Source: Paracidovorax avenae ATCC 19860
GTDB lineage: Bacteria; Pseudomonadota; Gammaproteobacteria; Burkholderiales; Burkholderiaceae_C
Length of the DNA: 64,000 bases
Direction of reading: 5' to 3'
Assembly (NCBI RefSeq): GCF_000176855.2
Contig: NC_015138.1
Location: 3,224,001 to 3,288,000 of the forward strand
The position numbers and the translations under genes are program-made. Below the pieces are notes generated by a model that was given only the letters and a program-made list of their open reading frames with translations, was not told the origin of the DNA and ran no database searches. How positions within the stretch are numbered: the stretch's first letter is position 1; each line of letters starts with the position of its first letter. This document shows positions 33,750 through 43,425 of the stretch, in pieces.

Positions 33750-34712
33750 TCAGCCGCCGAAGCGGTGGGCCGGCAGGCCGGGGCCGTCCACGGAGACGGC
33801 GAAGAGCGATCCGGCCAGGGGCTCGGCCACCAGCCGGGCCTCCGACAGGCCCGTGCGGGCCGAGATGATGAAGAGCGTGCGCAGGTCGGGGCCGCCGAAG
33901 GCGCAGGTGGTGACCTGGCTCACCGGCAGCGAAACGCGGCACAGCTCGGCGGCACTCACGGGATCGTGGCAGGTCACGCACGCGCCGCCCCAGTGCGCGA
34001 TCCACAGCCGCCCCAGCGCGTCGGTGGTCATGCCATCGGGCAGCCCGTCCTCGTCGGCCCAGCGCTTCCACAGCGTCCGGTTCGACAGCGCACCCGTGCC
34101 GGGGTCGAAGTCGTAGCGGTAGGTGCAGGCCTCGGCGGTGGCGTTGAAGAACATGGCCGGCGCCTGCTGTCCACCGGAAGCCGCTGCATGGGACCAGGCG
34201 GGGCCGTTGGTCACCGCGAAGCCGTCGTCGTGCCGCGTGCAGCGGCCATCGGGATCGAAGCGGTAGAGCGCACCGGTGGGCTCCTCGCAGCCGAAATCCA
34301 TCGATCCGGCCCAGAAACGCCCCTGTGCATCGCACTTGCCGTCGTTGAAGCGGTTGCCGGCGCGCTCCGGTTCGGGCTGGTGCAGGTAGCGCGGCGCGGT
34401 GTCGGTGGCCGGGTCGAACAGCGCGAAACCGCGGCGCAGGGTGACGACGAGGCCGGGTGCCCCGGCGCGCTCGGCCAGCGCGGAGATTTCTTCCTCGAAG
34501 GTCCAGCAGCGGTGCGCGCCGCCTGCGGGGTCGCAGCGGTGCAGTTCGCGGGCGAGGATGTCCACCCAGTACAGCGCCTGTTCGCGCCCGGACCACAGCA
34601 GGCCCTCGCCCAGTTGGGAGGCCATGGGCCGCAGGCAGCGCACCGCGCCGATCGCGGGGGCGGGCCAGGGCACGGCCGGTGGGTTGTCGGAAGGCATTTC
34701 GGGGGGGTGCAT
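33750..34712 (-). CDS. SMP-30/gluconolactonase family sugar lactonase
   Basis: The 320-residue beta-propeller protein has the metal-binding residues of SMP-30 lactonases: E36 in LGEGLLW, the asparagines in NRFNDGKCD with AQGRFWAGSMD, and the aspartate in EDGLPDGMTTDALGRLW. It should hydrolyse an aldono-lactone (L-arabinono- or D-galactono-lactone from the neighbouring dehydrogenase) to the aldonate. ATG 34712 is taken; a second ATG five codons later is possible. It is divergent from the SDR gene across a 122-bp AT-rich promoter region. Confidence 0.9.
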   Translation of the reverse strand: MHPPEMPSDNPPAVPWPAPAIGAVRCLRPMASQLGEGLLWSGREQALYWVDILARELHRCDPAGGAHRCWTFEEEISALAERAGAPGLVVTLRRGFALFDPATDTAPRYLHQPEPERAGNRFNDGKCDAQGRFWAGSMDFGCEEPTGALYRFDPDGRCTRHDDGFAVTNGPAWSHAAASGGQQAPAMFFNATAEACTYRYDFDPGTGALSNRTLWKRWADEDGLPDGMTTDALGRLWIAHWGGACVTCHDPVSAAELCRVSLPVSQVTTCAFGGPDLRTLFIISARTGLSEARLVAEPLAGSLFAVSVDGPGLPAHRFGG

Positions 34713-34774
34713 GCGCGTCTCCAGACGTTGTTTCAGCGCCCGTCTGTCGCGGGCCTCTTGACGCGGCGCATCTT

Positions 34775-34823
34775 ATCAACGCAAATTGATGCACGTAACC
34801 ATTATTTTTTCTATCAATCGATA
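34775..34823. promoter_or_regulatory. LysR-type operator candidate between lactonase and SDR genes
   Basis: ATCAACGCAAATTGAT (34775-34790) is an interrupted inverted repeat of ATCAA/TTGAT. CTATCAAT (34811-34818) is a reverse copy, 7 of 8 bases, of the ATTGATAT motif duplicated at 36821 and 36853 in front of the sugar operon. The shared motif suggests the same LysR protein controls this divergent promoter. Confidence 0.45.
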
Positions 34824-34834
34824 CTGAAATTTAT

Positions 34835-35650
34835 ATGTCTCAAATTTCACCCGTTTCCTCTTCCGGCACCGCCGCCTCGCCGTCCGGAGCCCTGTCGGTG
34901 TTTCCCAGCCTGCGCGGACGCGTGGTGTTCGTGACGGGCGGCGGCAGCGGTATCGGCGCCGCCATCGTCACGGCCTTCGCCGAGCAGGGTGCGCGCGTGG
35001 CGTTCGTGGACGTGGCCCGCGAGGCCAGCGCGCAGCTGGCCAGCGACCTGGAAGCCGCAGGCCTGCCGCGCCCGTGGTGGCGCGAGTGCGACGTGCGCGA
35101 CATCGATGCCCTGCAGGCCGCCGTGCGCGACGCCGCGGCCGAGCTGGGCGATGTGTCCGTGCTGGTCAACAACGTGGCCAGCGACGACCGCCACACGCTG
35201 GAGTCCGTCACGCCCGCGTACTACGACGAGCGCATGGCGATCAACGAGCGCCCGGCCTTCTTCGCGATCCAGGCGGTGGTGCCGGGCATGCGCCGGCTCG
35301 GCGGCGGCTCCATCGTCAACCTCGGCTCCACCGGCTGGCAGGGCAAGGGGTCGGGCTACCCCTGCTATGCGATCGCCAAGTCGTCGGTGAACGGGCTCAC
35401 CCGGGGCCTGGCGCGCACGCTCGGCCAGGACCGCATCCGCATCAACACCGTCTCCCCCGGCTGGGTGATGACCGAGCGGCAGATCCGGCTGTGGCTCGAC
35501 GCCGAGGGCGAGCGGGAGCTCGAGCGCAACCAGTGCCTGCCCGACAAGCTGCAGCCGCGCGACATCGCGCGCATGGTGCTGTTCCTGGGCTCCGACGACG
35601 CCGCGATGTGCACGGCGCAGGAGTTCAAGGTGGACGCCGGCTGGGTCTGA
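34835..35650 (+). CDS. SDR-family sugar dehydrogenase (probable L-arabinose/D-galactose 1-dehydrogenase)
   Basis: A 271-residue classical short-chain dehydrogenase: nucleotide-binding TGGGSGIGAA (residues about 34-43), NNVAS, catalytic serine in NLGSTGWQG and YxxxK in YPCYAIAKSS, then INTVSPGWVMTERQ. The aspartate after beta-2 (FVDVAR) suggests NAD preference. Neighbouring lactonase, epimerase and aldonate dehydratases make an aldose 1-dehydrogenase role likely. No obvious Shine-Dalgarno precedes the ATG. It is transcribed rightward and followed by a dispersed repeat. Confidence 0.85.
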   Translation: MSQISPVSSSGTAASPSGALSVFPSLRGRVVFVTGGGSGIGAAIVTAFAEQGARVAFVDVAREASAQLASDLEAAGLPRPWWRECDVRDIDALQAAVRDAAAELGDVSVLVNNVASDDRHTLESVTPAYYDERMAINERPAFFAIQAVVPGMRRLGGGSIVNLGSTGWQGKGSGYPCYAIAKSSVNGLTRGLARTLGQDRIRINTVSPGWVMTERQIRLWLDAEGERELERNQCLPDKLQPRDIARMVLFLGSDDAAMCTAQEFKVDAGWV

Positions 35651-35652
35651 CG

Positions 35653-35753
35653 ACACCCCCCTGAGGCGCTTGCGCGCCTTCCCCCTTCTCTCGCCGGGCT
35701 GCACCCGGCGGGAAGGGGACACCGCCAGCGCGGCGGGGCGGCCCTTGCGCGGC
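35653..35753. repeat. Dispersed intergenic repeat, copy 1
   Basis: A roughly 100-bp element beginning ACACCCCCCTG and ending GGGGCGGCCCTTGC..GGC, with an inner hairpin (CGCCGGG / CCCGGCG, loop CTGCA, 35692-35710). A second copy is at 48850-48950. It fills much of the gap between the convergent SDR and LysR genes. Confidence 0.8.
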
Positions 35754-35836
35754 GGTTGCTGGCGGGGCCGTGCCTGAGCGAAGGCCGTTGGCACAGGGCG
35801 CACCCGCATGCACCCGCCAGTGAGCGTTACCCTGCC

Positions 35837-36799
35837 CTACTCGTCCATCTCGGGCTTGCGGCCGTACTGCACGAAGCTGGCCTGCTTGAGCGCCTTCATC
35901 ATCACCTTGGCGGCGGGCGAGAGCAGGCGGTCGGTGCGGGTGACGATGCCGAAGGCGTCCATGTGGCAGGGCATGGCGATCGGCAGCACGGCGACGATGC
36001 CGTGGGCCGCGTAGTAGTGGGCGACGTCCGCGCCCACCACGGCGATCATCTCGCTCTGCTGCAGCATGCGGGTGATGAACAGCAGCGCCGAGGTTTCCAC
36101 GATGTCCGTCGGCGGGGCGAGGCCGTCCTGCTGGAACATCAGGTCGAAGCGGTGCCGCAGCACGCTGCCGGCGGGCGGCACGATCCAGTTGGCCGAGAGC
36201 ACGTCCCGCAGCGTCAGGCCGCTCATGCCCGAGAGCGGGTGGCCGGGGCGGCTGATGGCGCAGATGGGCTCGTCCGTCAGCGGCTCGTAGCGCAGGTGGC
36301 CGGTTTCCGGCCCGGGGAGCACGCGCCCCACCATGATGTCCAGGCGCCCCTGCTCCAGCCGCTCCAGCAGCACCGGGCTGGTTTCGATGTCCAGCGTGAT
36401 GCGCAGGCTCGGGTGCTGCTGCTTGACCAGGGCCACCGCCGCCGGCAGCAGGCTCAGTCCCGGCGAGGTGATGGCGCCGATGCCCACCTGGCCGTAGTGC
36501 CCCGTCTTCAGCGCGCCGATCTCGTCATGGGCCTGGTTGAGGCTCGCCAGCGCCATGCGCGCATGCCGGATCATGGTCTCGCCATACCAGGTGGGCCGCA
36601 TGCCGCGGGGCAGGCGCTCGAACAGCGGCACCTCCAGCACGTCTTCCAGGTCCTTGAGCAGCTTGGAGGCCGCAGGCTGGGTCATGCTGAGCACCTGGGC
36701 CGCGCGGTGGATGTTGCCCTCCTCGGCCAGGGCCACCAGCAGCAGCAGCTGCCTGGTCTTGAGGCGCGCGCGGATGAACCAGTGGTTGTAGGTGCTCAT
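35837..36799 (-). CDS. LysR-type transcriptional regulator of the sugar locus
   Basis: A 320-residue LTTR. N-terminal winged helix: RLKTRQLLLLVALAEEGNIH, RAAQVLSMTQPAASKLLKDL and LFERLPRGMRPTWYG; C-terminal periplasmic-binding-like effector domain with GQVGIGAITSPGLSLLPAAV. It resembles the GbpR-type LysR subgroup that represses or activates sugar-uptake genes, such as gbpR beside chvE in Agrobacterium and Azospirillum. The start MSTYNHWF lies 107 bp from the divergent operon, whose promoter region contains two ATTGATAT copies. Confidence 0.93.
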   Translation of the reverse strand: MSTYNHWFIRARLKTRQLLLLVALAEEGNIHRAAQVLSMTQPAASKLLKDLEDVLEVPLFERLPRGMRPTWYGETMIRHARMALASLNQAHDEIGALKTGHYGQVGIGAITSPGLSLLPAAVALVKQQHPSLRITLDIETSPVLLERLEQGRLDIMVGRVLPGPETGHLRYEPLTDEPICAISRPGHPLSGMSGLTLRDVLSANWIVPPAGSVLRHRFDLMFQQDGLAPPTDIVETSALLFITRMLQQSEMIAVVGADVAHYYAAHGIVAVLPIAMPCHMDAFGIVTRTDRLLSPAAKVMMKALKQASFVQYGRKPEMDE

Positions 36800-36820
36800 G
36801 GGGTTTTCCTGAATGCCGGG

Positions 36821-36860
36821 ATTGATATCTATTTTGCTCAAAAAACTATTGGATTGATAT
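36821..36860. promoter_or_regulatory. Duplicated ATTGATAT operator candidate
   Basis: ATTGATAT occurs at 36821-36828 and again at 36853-36860, in the same orientation and 32 bp apart (three helical turns), in the AT-rich gap between the LysR gene and the 12-gene operon. Such spacing is compatible with a LysR tetramer binding recognition and activation sites. Confidence 0.55.
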
Positions 36861-36905
36861 AAAAAACCTCCATAGACTGCAGCGCAACCGTAGCAAAGAG
36901 GGTTC

Positions 36906-38348
36906 ATGAAGCTTGGCGACATGCAGCAGACGCCCCGGCACCTGATCAATGGGCGCTGGGAGATCGGCACCACCACCGGTGTGAGCGTCAATCCGTCCGA
37001 CACCCGCGAGGTGGTGGCCGAATATGCACGCGCCGACCGGAACCAGGCGGGCCAGGCCGTGCGGGCCGCTGCGGATGCCCTGCGCCACTGGAGCCGCAGC
37101 GCTCCCCAGCGGCGCGCGGACGTGCTGGACCTCGTGGGCAACGAGTTGCTGGCCCGCAAGGAAGAGCTGGGCACACTGCTGGCCCGCGAAGAGGGCAAGC
37201 CCCTGCCCGAGGCGGTGGCGGAAGTGGTCCGCAGCGGCCACATCTTCAAGTTCTTCGCGGGCGAGGCGCTGCGCATCCCCGGCGAGCTGATGGCGTCGAT
37301 GCACCAGGGCGTGCAGGTGGAGGTGACGCGCGAACCCGTGGGCGTGGTCGGCGTGATCGCAGCCTGGAACTTCCCCTTCGCCATCCCTGCGTGGAAGATC
37401 GCGCCGGCCCTGGCCTTCGGCAACACGGTGGTGTTCAAGCCGGCCGAACGGGTGCCGGCCTGCGGCTGGGCGCTGGCGGAGATCATCGCCCGCAGCGGCC
37501 TGCCGGCGGGTGCATTCAACCTCGTCATGGGCAGCGGCCGCGAAGTCGGCCAGACCCTGGTGGACCATCCCCTGGTCGACGCCCTGAGCTTCACCGGTTC
37601 GGGACCGATCGGCGCGCGCATCCTGCGCTCGGTCGCGGCGCGCGGCGCCAGGGTGCAGCTGGACCTGGGCGGCAAGAACCCGCTGGTGGTGCTGGCCGAC
37701 GCCGACCTGGACCAGGCCGCGGACTGCGCGCTGCAGGGCGCCTACGGCTCCGCCGGTCAGCACTGCATGGCCTCCAGCCGCATCGTGGTCGAGGCCCGCG
37801 TGCACGACGACTTCGTGGCCCGCCTGCGCCAGCGCCTGGCGGCGCTCCCCGTAGGCCATGCGCTGGAACGCGGCACGGGGATGGGGCCCGTGGTGGACGA
37901 ACGCCAGCTGGCACACAACCTGGAGCACATCGCGATGGCCCGCCAGGAAGGCGCGGAGCACATTTTCGGCGGCGAGCGCATCGAGCGCCCCACGCCCGGC
38001 CACTACCTGCGCCCGGCACTTTTCACCGCGCGCCCCGAGCACCGGATCGCCCGCGAGGAGGTCTTCGGCCCCGTGGCCTGCGTGCTGCGCGCGGACGACT
38101 ACGAACACGCCCTGGTGCTCGCCAACGACACGCCGCGCGGCCTGTGCGCAGGCATCTGCACCACCTCGCTGAAGCACGCCATGCATTTCAAGCGGCACGC
38201 CCGGGCGGCCATGACCATGGTGAACCTGCCCACCGCCGGCGCCGACTTCCAGGGCGAGCGCCGGGAGCCGGGCCACGGCCCGCGCGACCGGGGCCGCCAC
38301 GCCGCGGAGTTCTTCACCACGGTCCGCACCGGCTACATGCTGGCCTGA
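36906..38348 (+). CDS. Aldehyde dehydrogenase, 2-oxoglutarate-semialdehyde dehydrogenase type
   Basis: A 480-residue ALDH. It retains AAWNFPF (N155), K178 in VFKPAE, SFTGSG, the nucleophile C287 in GSAGQHCMASSR and E385 in EEVFGP. Overall it resembles KGSADH, the final enzyme of the L-arabinose oxidative pathway (2-oxoglutarate semialdehyde to 2-oxoglutarate). Two deviations are visible: the general-base glutamate, 34 residues before the cysteine, is aspartate (QLDLGGKNP, D253), and the normal PFGGxKxSS motif near the C-terminus is replaced by QGERREPGHG. Activity may be altered. First gene of the operon; AGAGGG Shine-Dalgarno. Confidence 0.85.
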   Translation: MKLGDMQQTPRHLINGRWEIGTTTGVSVNPSDTREVVAEYARADRNQAGQAVRAAADALRHWSRSAPQRRADVLDLVGNELLARKEELGTLLAREEGKPLPEAVAEVVRSGHIFKFFAGEALRIPGELMASMHQGVQVEVTREPVGVVGVIAAWNFPFAIPAWKIAPALAFGNTVVFKPAERVPACGWALAEIIARSGLPAGAFNLVMGSGREVGQTLVDHPLVDALSFTGSGPIGARILRSVAARGARVQLDLGGKNPLVVLADADLDQAADCALQGAYGSAGQHCMASSRIVVEARVHDDFVARLRQRLAALPVGHALERGTGMGPVVDERQLAHNLEHIAMARQEGAEHIFGGERIERPTPGHYLRPALFTARPEHRIAREEVFGPVACVLRADDYEHALVLANDTPRGLCAGICTTSLKHAMHFKRHARAAMTMVNLPTAGADFQGERREPGHGPRDRGRHAAEFFTTVRTGYMLA

Positions 38349-38416
38349 GAGGCACGCCCCTGCCCTTCCTCCTTTCCCCTTCCCTCATCACACCACCATA
38401 AAGACAGGAGACAACG

Positions 38417-39385
38417 ATGACGAAACTGACCCGACGCACGCTGGCCACGGCCCTGGCCTGCGCGCCCGTGGCCGCTCTGCTGCCCGCGGCCGCATGGGCG
38501 CAAAAGCCCATCGTGCTGGGCTTCAGCCAGGTCGGCGCGGAGAGCGAGTGGCGCACCGCGAACACCGAATCGATCAAGTCGGCGGCCAAGGACGCCGGGA
38601 TCGAGCTGAAGTTCTCCGACGCGCAGCAGAAGCAGGAAAACCAGATCAAGGCCATCCGCTCCTTCATCGCCCAGCGCGTGGACGTGATCGCGTTCTCGCC
38701 CGTCGTGGAGTCGGGCTGGGAGCCGGTGCTGCGCGAAGCCAAGGCCGCGAAGATCCCGGTGGTGCTCACCGACCGCGCCGTCAACACCAAGGACACGTCG
38801 CTCTACGTCACCTTCATGGGCTCGGACTTCGTGGAAGAAGGCCGCAAGGCCGGCCGCTGGCTGGTCGAGAAGATGAAGGACAGCAAGGGCGACGTGAACA
38901 TCGTCGAGCTGCAGGGCACCGTGGGCTCGGCCCCGGCCATCGACCGCAAGAAGGGCTTCGAGGAAGTCGTCAAGGCCGACCCGAAGTTCAAGATCATCCG
39001 CTCGCAGACCGGCGACTTCACCCGCGCCAAGGGCAAGGAAGTGATGGAAGCCTTCCTGAAGGCCGAGGGCAAGAAGATCAACGTGCTCTACGCACACAAC
39101 GACGACATGGCCATCGGCGCGATCCAGGCCATCGAGGAGGCCGGCATGAAGCCCGGCAAGGACATCATCATCATCTCCATCGATGCGGTGAAGGGCGCCT
39201 TCGAGGCCATGATGGCCGGCAAGCTCAACGTGACCGTGGAATGCAGCCCCCTGCTGGGCCCGCAGCTGATGGCGGCCGTCAAGGACATCAAGGCCGGCAA
39301 GACGGTGCCCAAGCGCATCGTGACGGAAGAAGGCATCTTCCCGATGGAGACCGCGGCCCAGGAATTCCCCAAGCGCAAGTACTGA
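38417..39385 (+). CDS. ytfQ: Galactofuranose/arabinose-type ABC substrate-binding protein YtfQ
   Basis: A 322-residue periplasmic binding protein with signal peptide ([18 protein letters not shown]). It matches E. coli YtfQ closely: [47 protein letters not shown] sequence, [32 protein letters not shown] and [20 protein letters not shown]. YtfQ binds D-galactofuranose. Its partner ATPase and permeases (ytfR, ytfT, yjfF) are present but separated from it by a second transporter (chvE-gguAB), an unusual order. Confidence 0.93.
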   Translation: MTKLTRRTLATALACAPVAALLPAAAWAQKPIVLGFSQVGAESEWRTANTESIKSAAKDAGIELKFSDAQQKQENQIKAIRSFIAQRVDVIAFSPVVESGWEPVLREAKAAKIPVVLTDRAVNTKDTSLYVTFMGSDFVEEGRKAGRWLVEKMKDSKGDVNIVELQGTVGSAPAIDRKKGFEEVVKADPKFKIIRSQTGDFTRAKGKEVMEAFLKAEGKKINVLYAHNDDMAIGAIQAIEEAGMKPGKDIIIISIDAVKGAFEAMMAGKLNVTVECSPLLGPQLMAAVKDIKAGKTVPKRIVTEEGIFPMETAAQEFPKRKY

Positions 39386-39428
39386 CCCCCAACCCCTCTC
39401 ACACACCGATAAAAACCAGGAGACTCTC

Positions 39429-40499
39429 GTGAAGCGAACCTTTCTGAAAACCACCGCCGCCGCCCTCGCCCTCGCCGCCCTCGGCACCCTGCCGCTGGCG
39501 CATGCCGCGGACAAGGGCAGCATCGGCATTTCCATGCCCACCAAGTCCTCGGCCCGCTGGATCGCGGACGGCGACAACATGTCCAAGGTGCTCAAGGAGC
39601 GCGGCTACAAGACCGACCTGCAGTACGCGGAAGACGACATCCCCAACCAGCTCGCGCAGATCGAGAACATGGTGACCAAGGGCGCGAAGGTGCTCGTGAT
39701 CGCCTCCATCGACGGCACCACGCTCTCGCGCGTGCTGCAGAGCGCGGCGGACAAGGGCGTGAAGGTCATCGCCTACGACCGCCTCATCAAGGGCTCGAAG
39801 AACGTCGATTACTACGCCACCTTCGACAACTTCCAGGTCGGCGTGCTGCAGGCGCAATCCATCGTGGACAAGCTGGGCCTCAAGCAGGGCAAGGGCCCGT
39901 TCAACATCGAGCTCTTTGGCGGCTCGCCCGACGACAACAACGCCTTCTTCTTCTACGACGGCGCGATGAGCGTGCTGCAGCCCTACATCGACAGCGGCAA
40001 GCTGGTGGTGCGCAGCAAGCAGACCGGCATGAACAAGGTCGGCACCCTGCGCTGGGACGGCGCCACGGCCCAGGCCCGCATGGACAACCTGCTCTCGGCC
40101 TACTACGGCAAGGAGAAGGTGGATGCCGTGCTCTCGCCGTACGACGGGATCTCCATCGGCATCCTTTCGTCGCTCAAGGGCGTGGGCTACTGCACCGCAC
40201 AGCAACCCTGCCCGATCGTGACCGGCCAGGACGCCGAGGTGCCTTCGGTCAAGTCCATCCTGAAGGGCGAGCAGACCTCCACCGTGTTCAAGGACACGCG
40301 TGAACTCGCCAAGGTGGCGGCCGACATGGTGGACGCGGTGCTGTCGGGCAAGCAGCCCGAGATCAACGACACCAAGACCTACAACAACGGCGTGAAGGTC
40401 GTGCCCTCCTACCTGCTCAAGCCGGTGCTGGTGGACCAGTCGAACTGGAAGAAGGTGCTGGTGGACAGCGGCTACTACAAGGAATCGCAGATCAAGTGA
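39429..40499 (+). CDS. chvE: Multiple-sugar periplasmic binding protein (ChvE/XylF-like)
   Basis: The 356-residue protein starts at GTG behind AGGAGA and has a signal peptide ([15 protein letters not shown]). It shows the ChvE pattern: [79 protein letters not shown] and [20 protein letters not shown]. ChvE in Agrobacterium binds D-galactose, L-arabinose and related aldoses and also presents them to VirA. Here it presumably feeds gguA-gguB. A 9-bp hairpin directly follows the gene. Confidence 0.9.
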   Translation: MKRTFLKTTAAALALAALGTLPLAHAADKGSIGISMPTKSSARWIADGDNMSKVLKERGYKTDLQYAEDDIPNQLAQIENMVTKGAKVLVIASIDGTTLSRVLQSAADKGVKVIAYDRLIKGSKNVDYYATFDNFQVGVLQAQSIVDKLGLKQGKGPFNIELFGGSPDDNNAFFFYDGAMSVLQPYIDSGKLVVRSKQTGMNKVGTLRWDGATAQARMDNLLSAYYGKEKVDAVLSPYDGISIGILSSLKGVGYCTAQQPCPIVTGQDAEVPSVKSILKGEQTSTVFKDTRELAKVAADMVDAVLSGKQPEINDTKTYNNGVKVVPSYLLKPVLVDQSNWKKVLVDSGYYKESQIK

Positions 40500-40507
40500 T
40501 CCGCCGC

Positions 40508-40530
40508 GCGCGGCCCGCGGCGGGCCGCGC
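40508..40530 (+). other. Intercistronic hairpin after chvE
   Basis: A 9-bp perfect GC stem (GCGCGGCCC / GGGCCGCGC) with a GCGGC loop starts eight bases after the chvE stop codon. There is no T-run, so rather than terminating it may protect the upstream binding-protein mRNA from 3' decay or reduce read-through to the ATPase gene. Confidence 0.6.
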
Positions 40531-40581
40531 TTCCCGAGCCACGTGCCGCCGCACCGGGTATTGCAGACCGGGTGCGGGGGC

Positions 40582-42129
40582 ATGCCAGCGACGCCAACGG
40601 ACACCGAGACCATGCTTCTAGAGATGCGGAACATCCGCAAGACCTTCCCCGGGGTGGTGGCCCTGGACCGGGTGGACCTGCGCGTGCAGGCCGGCGAGAT
40701 CCACGCCATCGTGGGCGAGAACGGCGCAGGCAAATCCACGCTGATGAAAGTGCTGTCCGGCGTCTATCCGCACGGCAGCTACAGCGGCGAGATCGTCTTC
40801 GACGGCGAAGAGCGCCGGTTCGCGGGCATCCGCGACAGTGAGCACCTGGGCATCATCATCATCCACCAGGAACTGGCCCTGGTGCCTCTGCTCTCCATCG
40901 CCGAGAACATCTTCCTGGGCAACGAGACCGCCCGCCACGGCGTCATCGACTGGATGGAGGCGCACGACAGGACGCAGGCGCTGCTGCGCAAGGTGGGCCT
41001 GCAGGAATCACCCGAGGCCCTCGTGGGCCAGCTGGGCGTGGGCAAGCAGCAGCTGGTGGAGATCGCCAAGGCGCTGTCGCGGCAGGTGCGCCTGCTGATC
41101 CTGGACGAGCCCACCGCCAGCCTGAACGAGAACGACAGCCAGGCCCTGCTGGACCTGCTGCTGGAGCTCAAGGGCCAGGGCATCACCTGCATCCTGATCT
41201 CGCACAAGCTCAACGAGATTTCGCGCGTGGCCGACTCCGTCACCGTGCTGCGCGACGGCAGCACGGTGGAAACCATGGACTGCCGCGCCGCGCCCGTCAG
41301 CGAGGACCGCGTGATCCAGGCCATGGTCGGCCGCGAGATGGCCGACCGCTATCCGCCGCGCACGCCCGACATCGGCCCGGTGGCCTTCGAGGTGCGCGGC
41401 TGGCAGGCCTACCACCCGCAGCGGCCCGAGGCGCCCTTCCTCAAGGGCATCGACCTGCAGGTGCGGCGCGGAGAAATAGTCGGCATCGCCGGCCTGATGG
41501 GGTCCGGCCGCACCGAGCTGGCCATGAGCCTCTTCGGCCGCTCATGGGGCCGGCGCATCAGCGGCGAGGTGCTGCTGGACGGGCAGCCCATCGACGTCGG
41601 CACCGTGGAGAAGGCCGTGCGCCACGGCCTGGCCTACGTGACCGAAGACCGCAAGGGCAACGGACTGGTGCTGAACGAGGACATCCGGTTCAACATCTCG
41701 CTGGCCCACCTGGAGGGCGTCTCCTCGGCCGGCGTGATCGACAGCGGCCGCGAGCACGCGGTGGCCCAGGGCTTCCGCGAGCAGCTGCGCATCCGCTCCT
41801 CCGGCGTGGACCAGAAGACGCTCAACCTCTCGGGGGGCAACCAGCAGAAGGTGGTGCTGGGCAAATGGCTCTTCACCCGCCCCGAAGTCCTCATCCTCGA
41901 CGAGCCCACGCGCGGCATCGACGTGGGTGCCAAGTACGAGATCTACACCCTCATCGCGCAACTGGCCGCCGAAGGCAAGTGCGTGATCGTGATCTCTTCG
42001 GAGATGCCCGAGCTGCTGGGCATCACCGACCGCCTCTACGTGATGAACGAAGGCCGCTTCGTCGCCGAGATGCCCACGGCCCAGGCATCGCAGGAAAAGA
42101 TCATGAGCGCCATCGTGAAAGCCCACTGA
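40582..42129 (+). CDS. gguA: Sugar ABC transporter ATP-binding protein (GguA/XylG-like)
   Basis: The 515-residue protein is a double ATPase: first domain with Walker [10 protein letters not shown], signature [15 protein letters not shown] and Walker [12 protein letters not shown]; second domain with degenerate P-loop GLMGSGRTE, signature [16 protein letters not shown] and [14 protein letters not shown]. Such tandem subunits energise CUT2-type sugar importers (xylose, arabinose, galactose). ATG 40582 follows a GGTGCGGGGG stretch; ATG 40612 ([10 protein letters not shown]) also fits the family N-terminus. It is followed two bases later by the permease. Confidence 0.92.
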   Translation: MPATPTDTETMLLEMRNIRKTFPGVVALDRVDLRVQAGEIHAIVGENGAGKSTLMKVLSGVYPHGSYSGEIVFDGEERRFAGIRDSEHLGIIIIHQELALVPLLSIAENIFLGNETARHGVIDWMEAHDRTQALLRKVGLQESPEALVGQLGVGKQQLVEIAKALSRQVRLLILDEPTASLNENDSQALLDLLLELKGQGITCILISHKLNEISRVADSVTVLRDGSTVETMDCRAAPVSEDRVIQAMVGREMADRYPPRTPDIGPVAFEVRGWQAYHPQRPEAPFLKGIDLQVRRGEIVGIAGLMGSGRTELAMSLFGRSWGRRISGEVLLDGQPIDVGTVEKAVRHGLAYVTEDRKGNGLVLNEDIRFNISLAHLEGVSSAGVIDSGREHAVAQGFREQLRIRSSGVDQKTLNLSGGNQQKVVLGKWLFTRPEVLILDEPTRGIDVGAKYEIYTLIAQLAAEGKCVIVISSEMPELLGITDRLYVMNEGRFVAEMPTAQASQEKIMSAIVKAH

Positions 42130-42130
42130 C

Positions 42131-43375
42131 ATGTCTTCCATGACCTCCACGCCCAACCCCTCCGCCACCGCGGCCGCCCCCGGTGCCGCCTCCGCCGCCC
42201 AGCCCGCGCGCCCCGGCCGCTCGCCCCTGGAGCATGCCCGCCACCACCTGCGCGAGTACGGCATGCTCATCACGCTGGTCGCCATCATGGGCTTCTTCCA
42301 GTACATGACCGACGGCACCCTGATGGAGCCGCTCAACCTCACCAACCTGCTGCTGCAGAACAGCTACATCGTCATCATGGCGCTGGGCATGCTGCTGGTG
42401 ATCGTGGCCGGCCACATCGACCTGTCGGTGGGATCGGTCAGCGGCTTCATCGGTGCGCTGGCGGCCGTGCTCATGGTGCAGTACCAGTGGCACTTCGTTC
42501 CCGCCACGCTGGTCTGCCTGCTGTGCGGCGGCCTCATCGGCGGGCTGCAGGGCTGGTTCGTGGCGTTCTCGCGCATACCGTCCTTCATCGTCACCCTGGC
42601 CGGCATGCTGGTCTTCAAGGGCCTGGCGCTGGCGCTGCTGGCAGGGCAATCCGTGGGGCCGTTCCCCGAGTCCTTCCAGCGCCTGAGCTCCGGCTTCATT
42701 CCCGACCTCTTCAGCATGCAGGGCCTGAAAGTGACCTCGCTGCTGCTGGGCACGGCCGTGGCCGCCGCCCTGGTGGTGGCGGGCATCCGCGCCCGGGCCA
42801 ACCGCGTGCGCCACGGCGTGCAGGTCGAGCCCGCCGCCTTCTTCATCGCCCGCAACGCGGTGTTCACCGCGCTGCTCGTGTACCTCAGCTACCTGCTGGC
42901 CTCGTACAAGGGCCTGCCCAACGTGCTGATCGTGATGGCGCTGCTGATCGTGCTGTTCGACTTCGTCGCCAGCCGCACCACCATCGGCCGCCGCATCTAC
43001 GCCATGGGCGGCAACGAGAAGGCCGCCAAGCTCTCGGGCATCAAGACCGAGCGCCTGTCGTTCTACGCCTTCGTGAACATGGGCGTGCTGGCGGCGCTCG
43101 CGGGCCTGGTGTTCGCGGCGCGCCTCAACACCGCCACGCCCAAGGCGGGCCTGGGCTTCGAGCTGGACGTGATCGCCGCCTGCTTCATCGGGGGGGCCTC
43201 GGCCTCGGGCGGCGTGGGCAAGGTGATGGGCGCGGTGATCGGCGCTTTCATCATGGGCGTGATGAACAACGGCATGTCCATCCTGGGCATCGGCATCGAC
43301 TACCAGCAGGTCATCAAGGGCGTGGTGCTGCTGGCCGCCGTGCTGGTGGACGTGTACCACAAGAACAAGGCCTGA
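42131..43375 (+). CDS. gguB: Sugar ABC transporter permease (GguB/XylH-like)
   Basis: A 414-residue membrane protein of the CUT2 (BPD_transp_2) permease family, with about ten helices. Family features: LGMLLVIVAGHIDLSVGSVS, the signature IPSFIVTLAGMLVFKGLALA, GRRIYAMGGNEKAAKLSGIK (the coupling loop) and a C-terminal FIGGASASGGVGKVMGAVIG. The length and insertion between helices match XylH/GguB rather than RbsC. Its ATG lies two bases after the gguA stop. Forms the chvE-gguA-gguB importer. Confidence 0.93.
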   Translation: MSSMTSTPNPSATAAAPGAASAAQPARPGRSPLEHARHHLREYGMLITLVAIMGFFQYMTDGTLMEPLNLTNLLLQNSYIVIMALGMLLVIVAGHIDLSVGSVSGFIGALAAVLMVQYQWHFVPATLVCLLCGGLIGGLQGWFVAFSRIPSFIVTLAGMLVFKGLALALLAGQSVGPFPESFQRLSSGFIPDLFSMQGLKVTSLLLGTAVAAALVVAGIRARANRVRHGVQVEPAAFFIARNAVFTALLVYLSYLLASYKGLPNVLIVMALLIVLFDFVASRTTIGRRIYAMGGNEKAAKLSGIKTERLSFYAFVNMGVLAALAGLVFAARLNTATPKAGLGFELDVIAACFIGGASASGGVGKVMGAVIGAFIMGVMNNGMSILGIGIDYQQVIKGVVLLAAVLVDVYHKNKA

Positions 43376-43425
43376 CTCCCGAACCGGTCCATGCCCAGCC
43401 CGCCCGCTCACGCCGCACAGACATC

